Assembly (NCBI GenBank): GCA_934675115.1
Contig: CAKUPH010000033.1
Location: 1-21,909 of the forward strand
From: an uncultured Oscillospiraceae bacterium
Lineage (GTDB): Bacteria; Bacillota; Clostridia; Oscillospirales; Oscillospiraceae
Direction of reading: 5' to 3'
DNA length: 21,909 bases
The translations under genes were made by a program, and so were the position numbers. How positions within the stretch are numbered: the first letter of the stretch is position 1; each line of letters begins with the position of its first letter. Under the pieces are notes generated by a model. It worked only from the letters and a program-made list of their open reading frames with translations, was not told where the DNA came from and ran no database searches. Shown here one piece after another: positions 7,484 through 15,148 of the stretch.

Positions 7484-9418
7484 TCAGGCGGCTGCCGCCA
7501 GAGCCTTCTTGTTGCGGAAGTGGATGAGGAGCCACAGGACCGCGATGCCGCAGGTCGCCACAAAGTCCATCCACCACGGCGTATTCAGGAAAATCATGGC
7601 GCTGAGTCCGGCGAAGACGACCCGAAGGACCGGGGACAGCTTCTTTCCGCTCAGGAAGCCGCACACGGTAAAGGTCATGCTGATGACCGCGACAGTGGAG
7701 AAGAAGATGTCCAGCACGGAGGGCAGTGCCGGGGTGCCGATCATCATGATCGCGGGTTTATACACGACCAGGAAGGGGACGATGTAGCCCGCCAGGCCGA
7801 GGGCGAAGGCCGTCCAGCCTGTTTTCATTGGGTCCGCACCGGCGATACCGGCGCCGGCGTAGGCGGAAAGGGCCACGGGCGGGGTGATGGTGGAGATGCA
7901 TGCAAAGAAGAAAATGAAGAAGTGGGCGGCCAGAGGCTGCACACCCAGCTCAATCATGGCGGGGCTGGTCAGCACGGCCAGAATGACGTAAGCCGCGGAG
8001 GTGGGCAGACCCATGCCCATGATGATGGCGGCCAGCATGGTCAGGACCAGCAGGACCAGTAGGTTGCCGCCGGAGAGCTTGATGAGGATGGAAGAGAAAC
8101 GCAGGCCCAGACCGGTCAGGGAGATGACGCCGGAGATGATGCCGGCGCAGGCGCAGGCGATGGCCACCGCAGCGGCGGAGTAGACGCCGTTCTTGATGGC
8201 GTGGACGATCTGCTTCCAGCCCATCCGGGTGGTCTTGCTGACGGACGCGGTGACGATCAGCAGCACAAGGCTCCAGAACACGGACTTGCCGGGGGAGTAG
8301 CCGCTCACCAGCGTGAAGATCAGCACGATCAGGGGAATGAGCATGTGGCCGCGCTTTTTCAGCGCGCCCAGAACGGAGGGCAGTTCCTCGGCGGGAAGGC
8401 CGATGAGCCCGTTTTTCTGGGCCTCCATATCCAGACAGATAAAGAGGTAGAAATAGTAGAGCAGCGCGGGGATGATAGCGGAGATCGCCACAGTGCCGTA
8501 GGGCACGTCGCAGTTGGTGGCGATCATGAAGGCGGCCGCGCCCATGATGGGGGGCATGAACTGGCCGCCGCAGGAGGCCACGGCCTCCACGGCGCCGGCG
8601 AAGTGGCCCTTATAGCCGCCGCGCTTCATCAGGGGGATGGTGAACGTACCGGTGCCGACCACGTTGGCCACGGCCGCGCCGGAGATCATGCCGAACAGGC
8701 AGCTGCTGACCACGGCAGACTTCGCCGGGCCGCCGCGGTAGCGGCCCACCAGGCCGAAGGCCACGTCGGTGAACAACTCACCGCCGCCGGACTCCTGCAG
8801 GAAGGAGCCGAACAGAATAAACAGAATGACATAAGATGCGGAAACGCCGATAGGCATGCCGAAAATGCCGTCAGTGCTGGCGAACAGAGTCCGGACTACC
8901 TGATTCAGAGTAAAGTCTTTGCTGGCGAAGATACCGGAGATGTGCCCGCCGAAGAACGCGTACAGCAGGAAGATCACCGATACGATGACAAGGGGAAGGC
9001 CGATGGCCCGGCGGGTCAGCTCGAGGACCAGCAGCACCAGGATGATGCCCACGATGGTATCCACGGTATTGATGAAGCCGAAGTTGCGTGCGATCCGGTC
9101 CCAGTTAAAGAACAGATAAATGCAGCTTCCGGCCATCAGAATGGCGCAGATAATATCGTAGAAAGGCACCTTGTCGGTGTGGCGCGAAGGGTTAACTCCA
9201 TAGAGTAAAAAGCCGAGGAAACCGATGTAGGCCCAGTGGAACGCACGGAGCTGAAGCTCCGTCATGGCACCGAAGCCCGCGTTGTATAACTGGAACACTG
9301 CGCCGACCACGCAGACGATGGTAGCGATCAGCTCGAGCGTACCGGTCAGATTTCGTTTGGTGACGATGACTTCCTTTTCAGAAGCGTCCGTCTCCTTCTT
9401 CTTTTTAAATAAACCCAC
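7484..9418 (-). CDS. TRAP transporter fused permease (TAXI type, DctQM)
   Basis: Membrane component of a TRAP transporter that uses the sodium or proton gradient to import an organic acid delivered by the TAXI lipoprotein next door. The 644-residue protein has an N-terminal DctQ-like portion with about four membrane helices (about 25-150) and a long DctM portion. The TAXI/DctM signature is clear: RYRGGPAKSAVVSSCLFGM, SGAAVANVVGTGTFTIPLMK and VEAVASCGGQFMPPIMGAAA. The second inverted repeat contains GMGLPTSAAYVILAVL and FACISTITPPVALSAYAGAGI. Translation begins at a GTG (9418) 7 bases after AAAAGGAGGG. It is followed 63 bp later by the TAXI gene in the same operon. Confidence 0.94.
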   Translation of the reverse strand: MGLFKKKKETDASEKEVIVTKRNLTGTLELIATIVCVVGAVFQLYNAGFGAMTELQLRAFHWAYIGFLGFLLYGVNPSRHTDKVPFYDIICAILMAGSCIYLFFNWDRIARNFGFINTVDTIVGIILVLLVLELTRRAIGLPLVIVSVIFLLYAFFGGHISGIFASKDFTLNQVVRTLFASTDGIFGMPIGVSASYVILFILFGSFLQESGGGELFTDVAFGLVGRYRGGPAKSAVVSSCLFGMISGAAVANVVGTGTFTIPLMKRGGYKGHFAGAVEAVASCGGQFMPPIMGAAAFMIATNCDVPYGTVAISAIIPALLYYFYLFICLDMEAQKNGLIGLPAEELPSVLGALKKRGHMLIPLIVLIFTLVSGYSPGKSVFWSLVLLIVTASVSKTTRMGWKQIVHAIKNGVYSAAAVAIACACAGIISGVISLTGLGLRFSSILIKLSGGNLLVLLVLTMLAAIIMGMGLPTSAAYVILAVLTSPAMIELGVQPLAAHFFIFFFACISTITPPVALSAYAGAGIAGADPMKTGWTAFALGLAGYIVPFLVVYKPAIMMIGTPALPSVLDIFFSTVAVISMTFTVCGFLSGKKLSPVLRVVFAGLSAMIFLNTPWWMDFVATCGIAVLWLLIHFRNKKALAAAA

Positions 9419-9500
9419 TCACTTACCCTCCTTTTGAAGGACTTTATTCTGCTTTGTGTCTTGCCGATTGGGGGATTTTGAAGGAAAGGGGATACCGCCG
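9419..9500. other. Short intergenic gap within the operon
   Basis: An 82-bp gap between the RraA-like gene and the permease gene. It contains the permease ribosome site but no terminator, promoter or repeat that I can support. Confidence 0.5.
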
Positions 9501-10166
9501 TTACTTCAGCATTTTTTCATACTGAAATTCGTTATCGATCTCCATCATGGATTTGCCGGAACGGACCAGCTCCACCATGGCTTCTTCCTTTTTCAGAAGG
9601 CCTTCCGCCTTTTCAAGGATCTCGTCCGCGCGCTCCACGGGGATGACCACGACGCCGCTCCGGTCGCCCATGATAATGTCTCCGGGCCGGACCTGCACGC
9701 CGCCGAACTGGATGAGCACGTTGGTGGCCTCCTCCGTGATCCGGCCGCGGGCGGTGGCGACCACCGCGCCCCGGGAATAAACAGGGAAGTCCAGCTCCAC
9801 ATAGTCGTCCACGTCCCGGCAGGCGCCGTCGATGACGACGCCGCTGATGCCCTTTTTCTTGGCGCCGGTGGCCAGCACGCCGCCCCAGCAGGAATCCATG
9901 TGCCCACCGTTGTCGACCACCACAACGTCGCCGGGCTTTGCCGCGTCGATGGCGCGGAAGCCAAGGTGATAGGGGGTGGGCTTCGTCTGTCCCGCGGCGG
10001 TCATCTTCAGGGTGACGGCCGGGCCAAGGACCTTGCCCATGGTGTGCCAGATCGGGCGGATGCCGTGGGTGGTGCCGTGGATGTGCAGCGCGTCCATGGC
10101 GTCCGAAAGATTGGTGGTGGAGAGCGCCTCAAACCGCGCTCTGTATTCGGCTGTAAATTCTTTCAT
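9501..10166 (-). CDS. RraA-like protein / HMG-CHA aldolase family
   Basis: A 221-residue member of the RraA fold. Relatives include RNase E regulator RraA, 4-hydroxy-4-methyl-2-oxoglutarate/4-carboxy-4-hydroxy-2-oxoadipate aldolases and oxaloacetate decarboxylases. The metal and substrate site is intact: GGHMDSCWGGVLATGAKKKG (88-107) and GVVIDGACRDVDD with Arg117-Asp118. The C-terminal core is RPGDIIMGDRSGVVVIP. In a Clostridium-type host with a TRAP importer and dehydratase beside it, an aldol-lyase or decarboxylase role is far likelier than RNase E control. An ATG at 10172 overlaps the upstream stop as ATGA. The ATG at 10166 is preferred because GAGG then sits 7 nt away. The gene is coupled to the flavoprotein upstream. 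Confidence 0.9.
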   Translation of the reverse strand: MKEFTAEYRARFEALSTTNLSDAMDALHIHGTTHGIRPIWHTMGKVLGPAVTLKMTAAGQTKPTPYHLGFRAIDAAKPGDVVVVDNGGHMDSCWGGVLATGAKKKGISGVVIDGACRDVDDYVELDFPVYSRGAVVATARGRITEEATNVLIQFGGVQVRPGDIIMGDRSGVVVIPVERADEILEKAEGLLKKEEAMVELVRSGKSMMEIDNEFQYEKMLK

Positions 10167-10168
10167 GC

Positions 10169-11803
10169 TCATACCTCGTTTTCCGCGCACAGGACGAATT
10201 CGCCGTGCGAACCGCGATAGAAGACCTGACGGTGGCACCAGCTGCCCGAGGTTTCCGGATAGTCCTCCCGGTAATGGGTGCCCCGGCTTTCCTTTCGGGC
10301 GAGCTGCGCGGCTGCGAAGATCTGCCCCAGCAGAAGCCGGTTGTAGAGGGATGCCGAAATACCGGGGTGCAGGTACTTCGATGTAAATGCCAGCACCTTC
10401 TGCAATCCTTCGCGATTGCGCACCACGGTCAGATTTTCGTAATACATTTTTTCGCTCTCTTCAATGATCTGCCGCTCCTGCTCATCCGTGTCGAGCTTCA
10501 GCTCGGTGTGGGGGACCATTTCCGCCGGAGCGGGGGCCGTGGCCGCGTATTCCGCCGCTGCGCGTCCCGCGCGGCAGCCAAAGACCTGCGTGTCCGTCAG
10601 ATTGTTTCCGCCGGGCCGGTCAGAGCCATGAACGCCGCCGGTGATCTCCCCCGCGGCAAACAGACCTTCTACGCCGGTAAAGCCGTTGCTGTCGATGAGG
10701 ATGCCGCCGTTGAAGTTCTGCACGGCCATGGTGACCTGAATGGGCTGCTTGGCGCAGTCGATGCCAGCGTGCAGTAGCGTCTGATACGTGATGGGAGCCT
10801 TTTCCAGAAGCTCCTCCCGGGAAATATGGGTCACGTCAAAGTAGATCCCGCCCTCGTCGGTGCCGCGGCCGTGGGCAATCTCCTGAAAGATCGCGATGTC
10901 CACGTACTTCGCGTCGGTGCGGACGGAAAAGGGGTAGGACATGGCCTTCAGCTCCAGCGCTTCCTCCGGCGTCGTCCCGTTTTTGCAGTAATCCGCCAGA
11001 AACTCCCGGCCCTCCCGGTTGGTCAGCTTGGGCAGGAACCGCCACATATGACTGTGGATAATAAAGGTAAGCCCGGGATGGACCACGGCGGGGCCGATCT
11101 GGAAAAATTCCATATTGACGAACCGGCAGCCGGCGTCGTAGGCCATGGCCCAGCCGTCGCCGGTCTGGGTGGGCGGGGTGACGTTGACGGAGAAAATGCT
11201 GCCGGGGCCGCCGGTGGCAAGAATGACGGCGCGGGCGCTGATGGTAAGCGCGCCGTTCTCGTCCTGACCCCACGCGCCGCAGACCCGGCCCTTCTTGTCC
11301 TTGCACAGGCCGTAGAAGGTGGCGTTTTCCAGCAGAGTCACGCCGGCCTTCAGCGCGGCGTCCTTCAGCCGGGAGGTGATCTGCCTTCCGGTGCTGCCGC
11401 CGCAGGTCAGCGAGCGGGCCTTTGTGCAGCCGGAGAGCTTCTGCTGCTGGATATGCCCGTTGTGCCTGACAAATGGGACACCCAGATCCTCCAATTCCTG
11501 CACACGGTCCGCAGACTCATAGGCCAGAGTCCGGCAGAGGGCTGGATCTCCCAGCCCCCCGCCGGTCTGAAGGGTGTCCTCAAGGTAAATGTCGGGGTTG
11601 TCGCCGTCTCCTTCATAATTAAAAGGAGCGTTGATCCCCAGAGCTTCCGAAGCCACCATGTTGGTGCTGCCTCCAGTCTCGTACCGGCCGGTGACAGCCA
11701 GGTATACATCCAGTTCAGGATGGGCCCGCTTGGCTTCGTAAGCGGCTCTGGTGCCGGCGGCTCCGCCGCCGATCACCAGAACGCCGCATTCGAGTTCTTT
11801 CAC
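10169..11803 (-). CDS. FAD-dependent fumarate-reductase/aspartate-oxidase-like oxidoreductase
   Basis: A 544-residue flavoprotein of the succinate dehydrogenase/fumarate reductase flavoprotein superfamily. The N-terminal dinucleotide fold is VLVIGGGAAGTRAAYEAKRA (about 9-28). Further FAD contacts are STNMVASEALG, VILATGGPGSIFSVN and the C-terminal GLFAAGEITGGVHGSDRPGG with GNNLTDTQVFGCRAGRAAA. A capping domain lies around 230-350. The tail ends with a helical C-terminal domain (REGLQKVLAF...SRGTHYREDYPE), as in L-aspartate oxidase and AprA-like proteins. There is no signal peptide, so it is cytoplasmic. It starts at GTG 11803, 7 bases after GAGGAGGTC. It most likely reduces or oxidises a C-C bond of the pathway acid, with electrons exchanged with the Fe-S flavoenzyme encoded just upstream (inference). 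Confidence 0.9.
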   Translation of the reverse strand: MKELECGVLVIGGGAAGTRAAYEAKRAHPELDVYLAVTGRYETGGSTNMVASEALGINAPFNYEGDGDNPDIYLEDTLQTGGGLGDPALCRTLAYESADRVQELEDLGVPFVRHNGHIQQQKLSGCTKARSLTCGGSTGRQITSRLKDAALKAGVTLLENATFYGLCKDKKGRVCGAWGQDENGALTISARAVILATGGPGSIFSVNVTPPTQTGDGWAMAYDAGCRFVNMEFFQIGPAVVHPGLTFIIHSHMWRFLPKLTNREGREFLADYCKNGTTPEEALELKAMSYPFSVRTDAKYVDIAIFQEIAHGRGTDEGGIYFDVTHISREELLEKAPITYQTLLHAGIDCAKQPIQVTMAVQNFNGGILIDSNGFTGVEGLFAAGEITGGVHGSDRPGGNNLTDTQVFGCRAGRAAAEYAATAPAPAEMVPHTELKLDTDEQERQIIEESEKMYYENLTVVRNREGLQKVLAFTSKYLHPGISASLYNRLLLGQIFAAAQLARKESRGTHYREDYPETSGSWCHRQVFYRGSHGEFVLCAENEV

Positions 11804-11839
11804 TTGCAGGACCTCCTCGTTTGCGTACTTAATGACGAA

Positions 11840-13048
11840 TTACTTCGTGACGCGCTTCTGAGGAGCGGTCATGCTCACGGCGTTGGCCGGGCAGACTTCC
11901 ATACACATACCGCAGCCGTCGCACTTCTTGGTGTCGATGACGGCGCCGCACTTGGTGAGGGTGATGGCATCATAGAAGCAGCTGCGCTTACAAACGCCGC
12001 ACTTGGTGCACTTATTGTAGTCCACGGAGGCGTACACGCCCTCGGGCTGACGCTCGACCTCGGCGGTCTTCAGGATGTTGGGCAGAGCGATGCCGCGGAT
12101 GTCGTCCAGAGAGCTGTAGCCGCGGGCGTCCAGCCAGGCGTTGATGTTCTCGTTCCACTTCTTGGCCACGTCATAGCCCTGGAGCATGATGCCCACGCCG
12201 GACTGGACCAGAGAAGCGCCGACCATGGTGTACTTGATGATGTCGCGCCAATCCCACACGCCAAGACCGGCGATGATGGGCACGCTCAGCTTGTTGGCGG
12301 CGATGGCGCAGTTCTTGATGCCGTAGCCGATGAAGTAGGGGCCGCCCCAGCCGCCCTGGGCGCCGGGACCGATGGGACGGGCGGTGTTGATATCCAGATC
12401 GAAGCCGGAGAAACGGGCGGACAGGTTGATGCACTGTGCGCCGGCTTCCTGACAGGCCAGAGCCACGTCGGCCTGATTGGCGGTCTGGGGAGAGACCTTG
12501 ACGCTGAAGGGCTTCTTCAGCAGGCCGGAGCAGAGACGGACGATCTCGGCGGTCATATCGACGGCGCCGGCACCCATCTTAACGCCCATGTCGGCGGCGA
12601 AGGGGCAGGAGACGTTCAGCTCGACCCAGTCGGCGTTGGTCTCGTTGACGAGGCCGACCATCTCTTCCCACTCGTCCAGCGTGACGCCGGACAGGGAGGC
12701 CATGACGATACCCTTATCGCCGACTTCATCCTTGGCGCGGTTGACGTCCTCCATGTACTCCTTATAACCGAAGTGGGAGCACTCTTCCAGAGAGTTCAGG
12801 GTGAAAGCGTGAGGCAGCTGCTGGGGGTATCCGGGGTAATTCTTGTAGTCATACAGCTTGAAGCGGGGACGGGGGAAGTTGCGGCCGAGCTTGCCCTTCT
12901 CACCGAACAGAGACTTGACGATGACGCCGCCGGAGCCGCCCTCGATGCCCTTCTTGACGCCGATCCAGTCCATAGACGGAGAGGCGGAACCCACGATCAC
13001 GGGATTGGGGAACTCAACACCACAGACGTTTACCTTCAGATTTGCCAT
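11840..13048 (-). CDS. PreA-like FMN dehydrogenase with two [4Fe-4S] clusters
   Basis: A dihydroorotate-dehydrogenase-like (beta/alpha)8 flavoprotein fused to a bacterial ferredoxin domain, the architecture of PreA, the catalytic half of NAD-dependent dihydropyrimidine dehydrogenase. In the 402-residue protein the active-site loop ELNVSCPF carries Asn145 and the general acid Cys148. FMN-phosphate binding is suggested by IIAGLGVWDW and MVGASLVQSGVGIMLQG. The C-terminus has CTKCGVCKRSC (Cys347, 350, 353, 357) and CDGCGMCMEVCP (Cys376, 379, 382, 386). AAGGAGGAA precedes the ATG at 13048. PreA normally pairs with PreT, but no PreT is encoded nearby, and the next gene is a different flavoprotein. 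The substrate may therefore not be a pyrimidine. It is the first gene of the minus-strand operon. Confidence 0.9.
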   Translation of the reverse strand: MANLKVNVCGVEFPNPVIVGSASPSMDWIGVKKGIEGGSGGVIVKSLFGEKGKLGRNFPRPRFKLYDYKNYPGYPQQLPHAFTLNSLEECSHFGYKEYMEDVNRAKDEVGDKGIVMASLSGVTLDEWEEMVGLVNETNADWVELNVSCPFAADMGVKMGAGAVDMTAEIVRLCSGLLKKPFSVKVSPQTANQADVALACQEAGAQCINLSARFSGFDLDINTARPIGPGAQGGWGGPYFIGYGIKNCAIAANKLSVPIIAGLGVWDWRDIIKYTMVGASLVQSGVGIMLQGYDVAKKWNENINAWLDARGYSSLDDIRGIALPNILKTAEVERQPEGVYASVDYNKCTKCGVCKRSCFYDAITLTKCGAVIDTKKCDGCGMCMEVCPANAVSMTAPQKRVTK

Positions 13049-13099
13049 TACCGATTCCTCCTTAAAAATGGTACATATCTCCACAAGCGGTTGGCTTTG

Positions 13100-13111
13100 T
13101 TTGTACACAAA
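13100..13111. promoter_or_regulatory. GntR-type operator copy 1
   Basis: TTTGTACACAAA, two inverted TTTGT/ACAAA arms, lies in the leader of the minus-strand operon about 60-70 bases after the predicted start point. It is the least perfect of the four copies at its centre. Confidence 0.65.
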
Positions 13112-13152
13112 ATGCGGCGCGGATTTGGAGATCCTTGTGCAGCTCCTCTTTT

Positions 13153-13164
13153 TTTGTATACAAT
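13153..13164. promoter_or_regulatory. GntR-type operator copy 2, at the minus start point
   Basis: TTTGTATACAAT contains a perfect 10-bp palindrome TTGTATACAA. It starts about 6 bases downstream of the predicted minus-strand transcription start, a position suited to blocking RNA polymerase. Confidence 0.8.
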
Positions 13165-13176
13165 GCTTGCACCGTC

Positions 13177-13205
13177 ATAATACTCGAAGTAAAGGCTGAA
13201 TGCAA
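13177..13205 (-). promoter_or_regulatory. Promoter of the minus-strand catabolic operon
   Basis: On the minus strand TTGCAT (13200-13205), a 17-bp spacer and TATTAT (13177-13182) give a sigma-A promoter about 130 bases before the PreA-like start codon. Operator copy 2 lies immediately downstream. Confidence 0.75.
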
Positions 13206-13317
13206 TAGTGATTTTGAAAATTTTGAGCGATTCTCCAGCTTGAACAGCTTTTATCCATGAAAATTGTGCATTATGCATGATAGCTGGCTAAAAAGCATAA
13301 AAGACGACGATTTACTG

Positions 13318-13329
13318 TTTGTATACAAA
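13318..13329. promoter_or_regulatory. GntR-type operator copy 3
   Basis: TTTGTATACAAA is a perfect 12-bp palindrome, the best copy in the region. It lies 28 bases upstream of the plus-strand -35 box, between the two promoters. Confidence 0.8.
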
Positions 13330-13357
13330 TGAATTCAAAAAATGTGCTGTGAAAGTA

Positions 13358-13386
13358 TTGACATTCTGAATTGTATACGATAGACT
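13358..13386 (+). promoter_or_regulatory. Promoter of the lpdD-like/ubiX/gntR operon with embedded operator
   Basis: TTGACA (13358-13363), a 17-bp spacer and TAGACT (13381-13386). The last ten bases of the spacer are the fourth palindrome, so repressor and RNA polymerase would compete directly. Confidence 0.8.
13371..13380. promoter_or_regulatory. GntR-type operator copy 4, inside the plus promoter
   Basis: TTGTATACGA matches the palindrome TTGTATACAA at 9 of 10 positions. It fills the promoter spacer next to the -10 box. Confidence 0.75.
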
Positions 13387-13432
13387 GGGGTGTAGTAAGA
13401 GCGTGTTCGATTTAAGATACAGGAGAGAAGGG

Positions 13433-13801
13433 GTGACTGTGGATTTTGTTTTTACGCAGACGCAGGGGCCTGTTTCCGTGACGCTGGCCGGGTCTGTCCG
13501 TGGTGGAGACGGCGTGTTCTGGATGTACGGCGGAGACCGCCCTCACATCGGCGCGGTGCGGGTGTCAGGAGAGGACGGCGGACTTGCGGTGACCTATCCC
13601 GGGCACCGGGAGGACGCGCTGACCGACACACTGGCCGGGCAGCTGGAGCAGAGCGGCCTTCTGGGCCATTTCGTCATCTGCGCCGGGGTGCATTATGATG
13701 ACATCCCGAAGGAGTGGATCCCGGAGATCCTCTCCGCCGGCCGGACGTTGGGTCAGCGGGCGGTCAGCTATCTGAGAGAACGATTGGCGGAACAGGGGTG
13801 A
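13433..13801 (+). CDS. LpdD-like prenylated-flavin accessory protein
   Basis: A 122-residue protein that resembles the small LpdD-like proteins encoded with UbiX and UbiD-type decarboxylases (for example gallate decarboxylase loci), thought to help load or protect the prenylated-FMN enzyme. Visible features are GGDRPHIGAVRVS (a conserved H-I-G turn), TYPGHREDALTDTLAGQLE and HFVICAGVHYDDIPKEWI, followed by a C-terminal helix. It has no signal or membrane segment. The GTG at 13433 is chosen because AGGAGA lies 6 bases upstream; another GTG at 13403 has no good site. The stop overlaps a possible GTG start of ubiX (GTGA). Family assignment is from memory of the motif pattern and is less secure than for ubiX. 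Confidence 0.7.
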   Translation: MTVDFVFTQTQGPVSVTLAGSVRGGDGVFWMYGGDRPHIGAVRVSGEDGGLAVTYPGHREDALTDTLAGQLEQSGLLGHFVICAGVHYDDIPKEWIPEILSAGRTLGQRAVSYLRERLAEQG

Positions 13802-13806
13802 GGACA

Positions 13807-14400
13807 TTGGAGAAAAGACGTGTCGTGATCGGGATGACTGGGGCCACTGGCGCGATTTACGGCATCCGGCTGCTGGAACTGCTGCGGGAGCACTCGGACT
13901 GCTCCCGACACCTGATCATCAGTCCTTGGGCGGAGGAGACCATCACTTATGAGACTGGCTATACCGTCCCGCAGGTCCGCTCGCTGGCGGACGAGGTGTA
14001 CGATGTCCGGGATCTGGCCGCCCCAGTCTCCAGCGGATCGTTCCAGACGCTTGGCATGGTCGTGCTGCCGTGCAGCATGAAGACCCTCAGCGCCATTGCC
14101 CACGGCTATGACGATAATCTCATTGTCCGGGCGGCGGACGTGACCATCAAGGAGGGGCGGCCGCTGGTCCTCTGCCCGCGGGAGAGCCCGCTGAGCGCGA
14201 TCCATCTGGAAAACATGCTCAAACTCAGCCGGTTGGGCGTAAAGCTGGTGCCGCCCATGCCCAATTTTTATCAGCATCCCGCCACCATCGATGATCTGGT
14301 GCGCTATCAGGTCATCCGGACGCTGGACCAGCTGGGGCTGCATCTGGAGAATGCGGGCCGCTGGGGCGAAGGCGGGGACTATTCCGGAAGCACGATATGA
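13807..14400 (+). CDS. ubiX: UbiX flavin prenyltransferase
   Basis: Joins dimethylallyl phosphate to reduced FMN to make prenylated FMN, the cofactor of UbiD-family (de)carboxylases. The 197-residue protein shows the FMN-binding start VVIGMTGATGAIYGIRLLE, SSGSFQTLGMVVLPCSMKTL, DNLIVRAADVTIKEGRPLVL and the hallmark CPRESPLSAIHLENMLKLS, all typical of UbiX/Pad1. Two starts are possible: GTG at 13798, overlapping the preceding stop, and TTG at 13807, which gives the usual short N-terminus and is used here. No UbiD gene is present in the window, so the cofactor must serve an enzyme encoded elsewhere or lost. It lies in one operon with the LpdD-like protein and the GntR regulator. Confidence 0.95.
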   Translation: MEKRRVVIGMTGATGAIYGIRLLELLREHSDCSRHLIISPWAEETITYETGYTVPQVRSLADEVYDVRDLAAPVSSGSFQTLGMVVLPCSMKTLSAIAHGYDDNLIVRAADVTIKEGRPLVLCPRESPLSAIHLENMLKLSRLGVKLVPPMPNFYQHPATIDDLVRYQVIRTLDQLGLHLENAGRWGEGGDYSGSTI

Positions 14401-14416
14401 AAAGGGAGTGAGATAT

Positions 14417-15079
14417 ATGGAAAAGCGGGGATTGAAGAACATCGCGTATAACTATCTGTTGGAGGAGATTACCTCCTTCCATCTGGCGCCAGGTCAGGCT
14501 ATTATTGAGCAGGACGTCTCCAACGCGCTCAACATCAGCCGGACGCCGGTCCGGGAGGCATTCAAGCAGCTGGAATCCGAGGGACTGGTCTACCATCTGC
14601 CCTCCCGGGGAACCTTTGTGGCCAGCCTGACGGCACAGGATATTGAGGAGATCTTTGAGCTGCGGGAGATCTTCGAGCTGGCCGCCCTGAAAAACACCAT
14701 CCGCTACGCCACGGACGAGGAGATCCAGACGGTGAAGAAGGATCTGGTGGGTCTGCGCAAACGGGACGGCGGCGATGAGGATTTTTCGCCTGAGGACGCG
14801 TTTTATCGCTCCGACCGGGAGCTGCATTCGCTCATTATGAAGTATTGCAGAAACTCCCGGATGGCGAAATTTTACGAGACCCTCGAGATCCAGCTGGAGC
14901 AGTCCCGCCGCCTGTCCGCCATGGCGCCCCAGCGGCTCAAGAAGTCCCGTCAGGAGCATCTGGACATCATCTACGCGCTGGAGGCCCGGGATTTCGTCAA
15001 CGCCACCCGGTATTTGTCCGTCCATCTCCAGAACATCAAGGAGAACACCCTGAATGTTTACCGGAACAAGCTCAACTGA
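14417..15079 (+). CDS. GntR-family (FadR/FCD) transcriptional regulator
   Basis: A 220-residue regulator. The N-terminal winged helix-turn-helix (about 1-70) reads APGQAIIEQDVSNALNISRTPVREAFKQLESEGLVY..PSRGTFVA, a textbook GntR motif. The FCD ligand domain follows (about 75-215), with the acidic/histidine residues that bind a metal and an organic acid in many members (DRELHSL, EHLDII, SVHLQNI). AAAGGGAG precedes the ATG at 14417. FCD proteins commonly bind TNGTNNACNA-like palindromes, which matches the four TTGTATACAA sites in the divergent promoter region 1 kb upstream. The likely role is autoregulation and control of the catabolic operon, relieved by a carboxylate (inference). Confidence 0.93.
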   Translation: MEKRGLKNIAYNYLLEEITSFHLAPGQAIIEQDVSNALNISRTPVREAFKQLESEGLVYHLPSRGTFVASLTAQDIEEIFELREIFELAALKNTIRYATDEEIQTVKKDLVGLRKRDGGDEDFSPEDAFYRSDRELHSLIMKYCRNSRMAKFYETLEIQLEQSRRLSAMAPQRLKKSRQEHLDIIYALEARDFVNATRYLSVHLQNIKENTLNVYRNKLN

Positions 15080-15106
15080 CGTTCCGGGCCGGGAATAAAA
15101 CAAAAG

Positions 15107-15137
15107 AGGGGCCGCCGGCATTGCCGGCGGCTCCTCC
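15107..15137 (-). terminator. GC-rich hairpin, best as minus-strand terminator
   Basis: A 14-bp stem (GAGGGGCCGCCGGC with GCCGGCGGCTCCTC, one G-U pair, ATT loop). On the minus strand it is followed by CTTTTGTTTTATT, so it terminates the hydrolase transcript. In the plus direction the T-run is weak, and it would act only as a 3' hairpin for gntR. Confidence 0.7.
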
Positions 15138-15148
15138 TTGATAGGGCC

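Larger units (their letters stand above)
13049..13432. promoter_or_regulatory. Divergent regulatory region of the catabolic island
   Basis: This AT-richer gap separates the two operons. It holds two facing-away promoters (minus 13177-13205, plus 13358-13386) and four TTGTATACAA-type palindromes. A further short inverted repeat TGCATTATGCA lies at 13267-13277, outside either promoter. The minus leader is about 120 nt long and contains the fourth palindrome. No terminator-like hairpin or recognised riboswitch is seen in it. Confidence 0.8.

Noticed and set aside
11840..13048. Loss of the catalytic cysteine in the PreA-like enzyme
   Set aside because: First suspected because no ACGQD-like stretch is present, but the general acid of this family is the Cys in N-x-S-C-P, which is intact at Cys148.
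10826..13180. 784-codon open frame on the plus strand
   Set aside because: Antisense to the flavoprotein and PreA-like genes, which both have full family motifs and ribosome sites; the predicted protein is the repetitive shadow type.
13267..13277. TGCATTATGCA inverted repeat as a fifth operator
   Set aside because: It differs in sequence from the four TTGTATACAA sites and is far from both promoter cores; no reason to tie it to the GntR protein.
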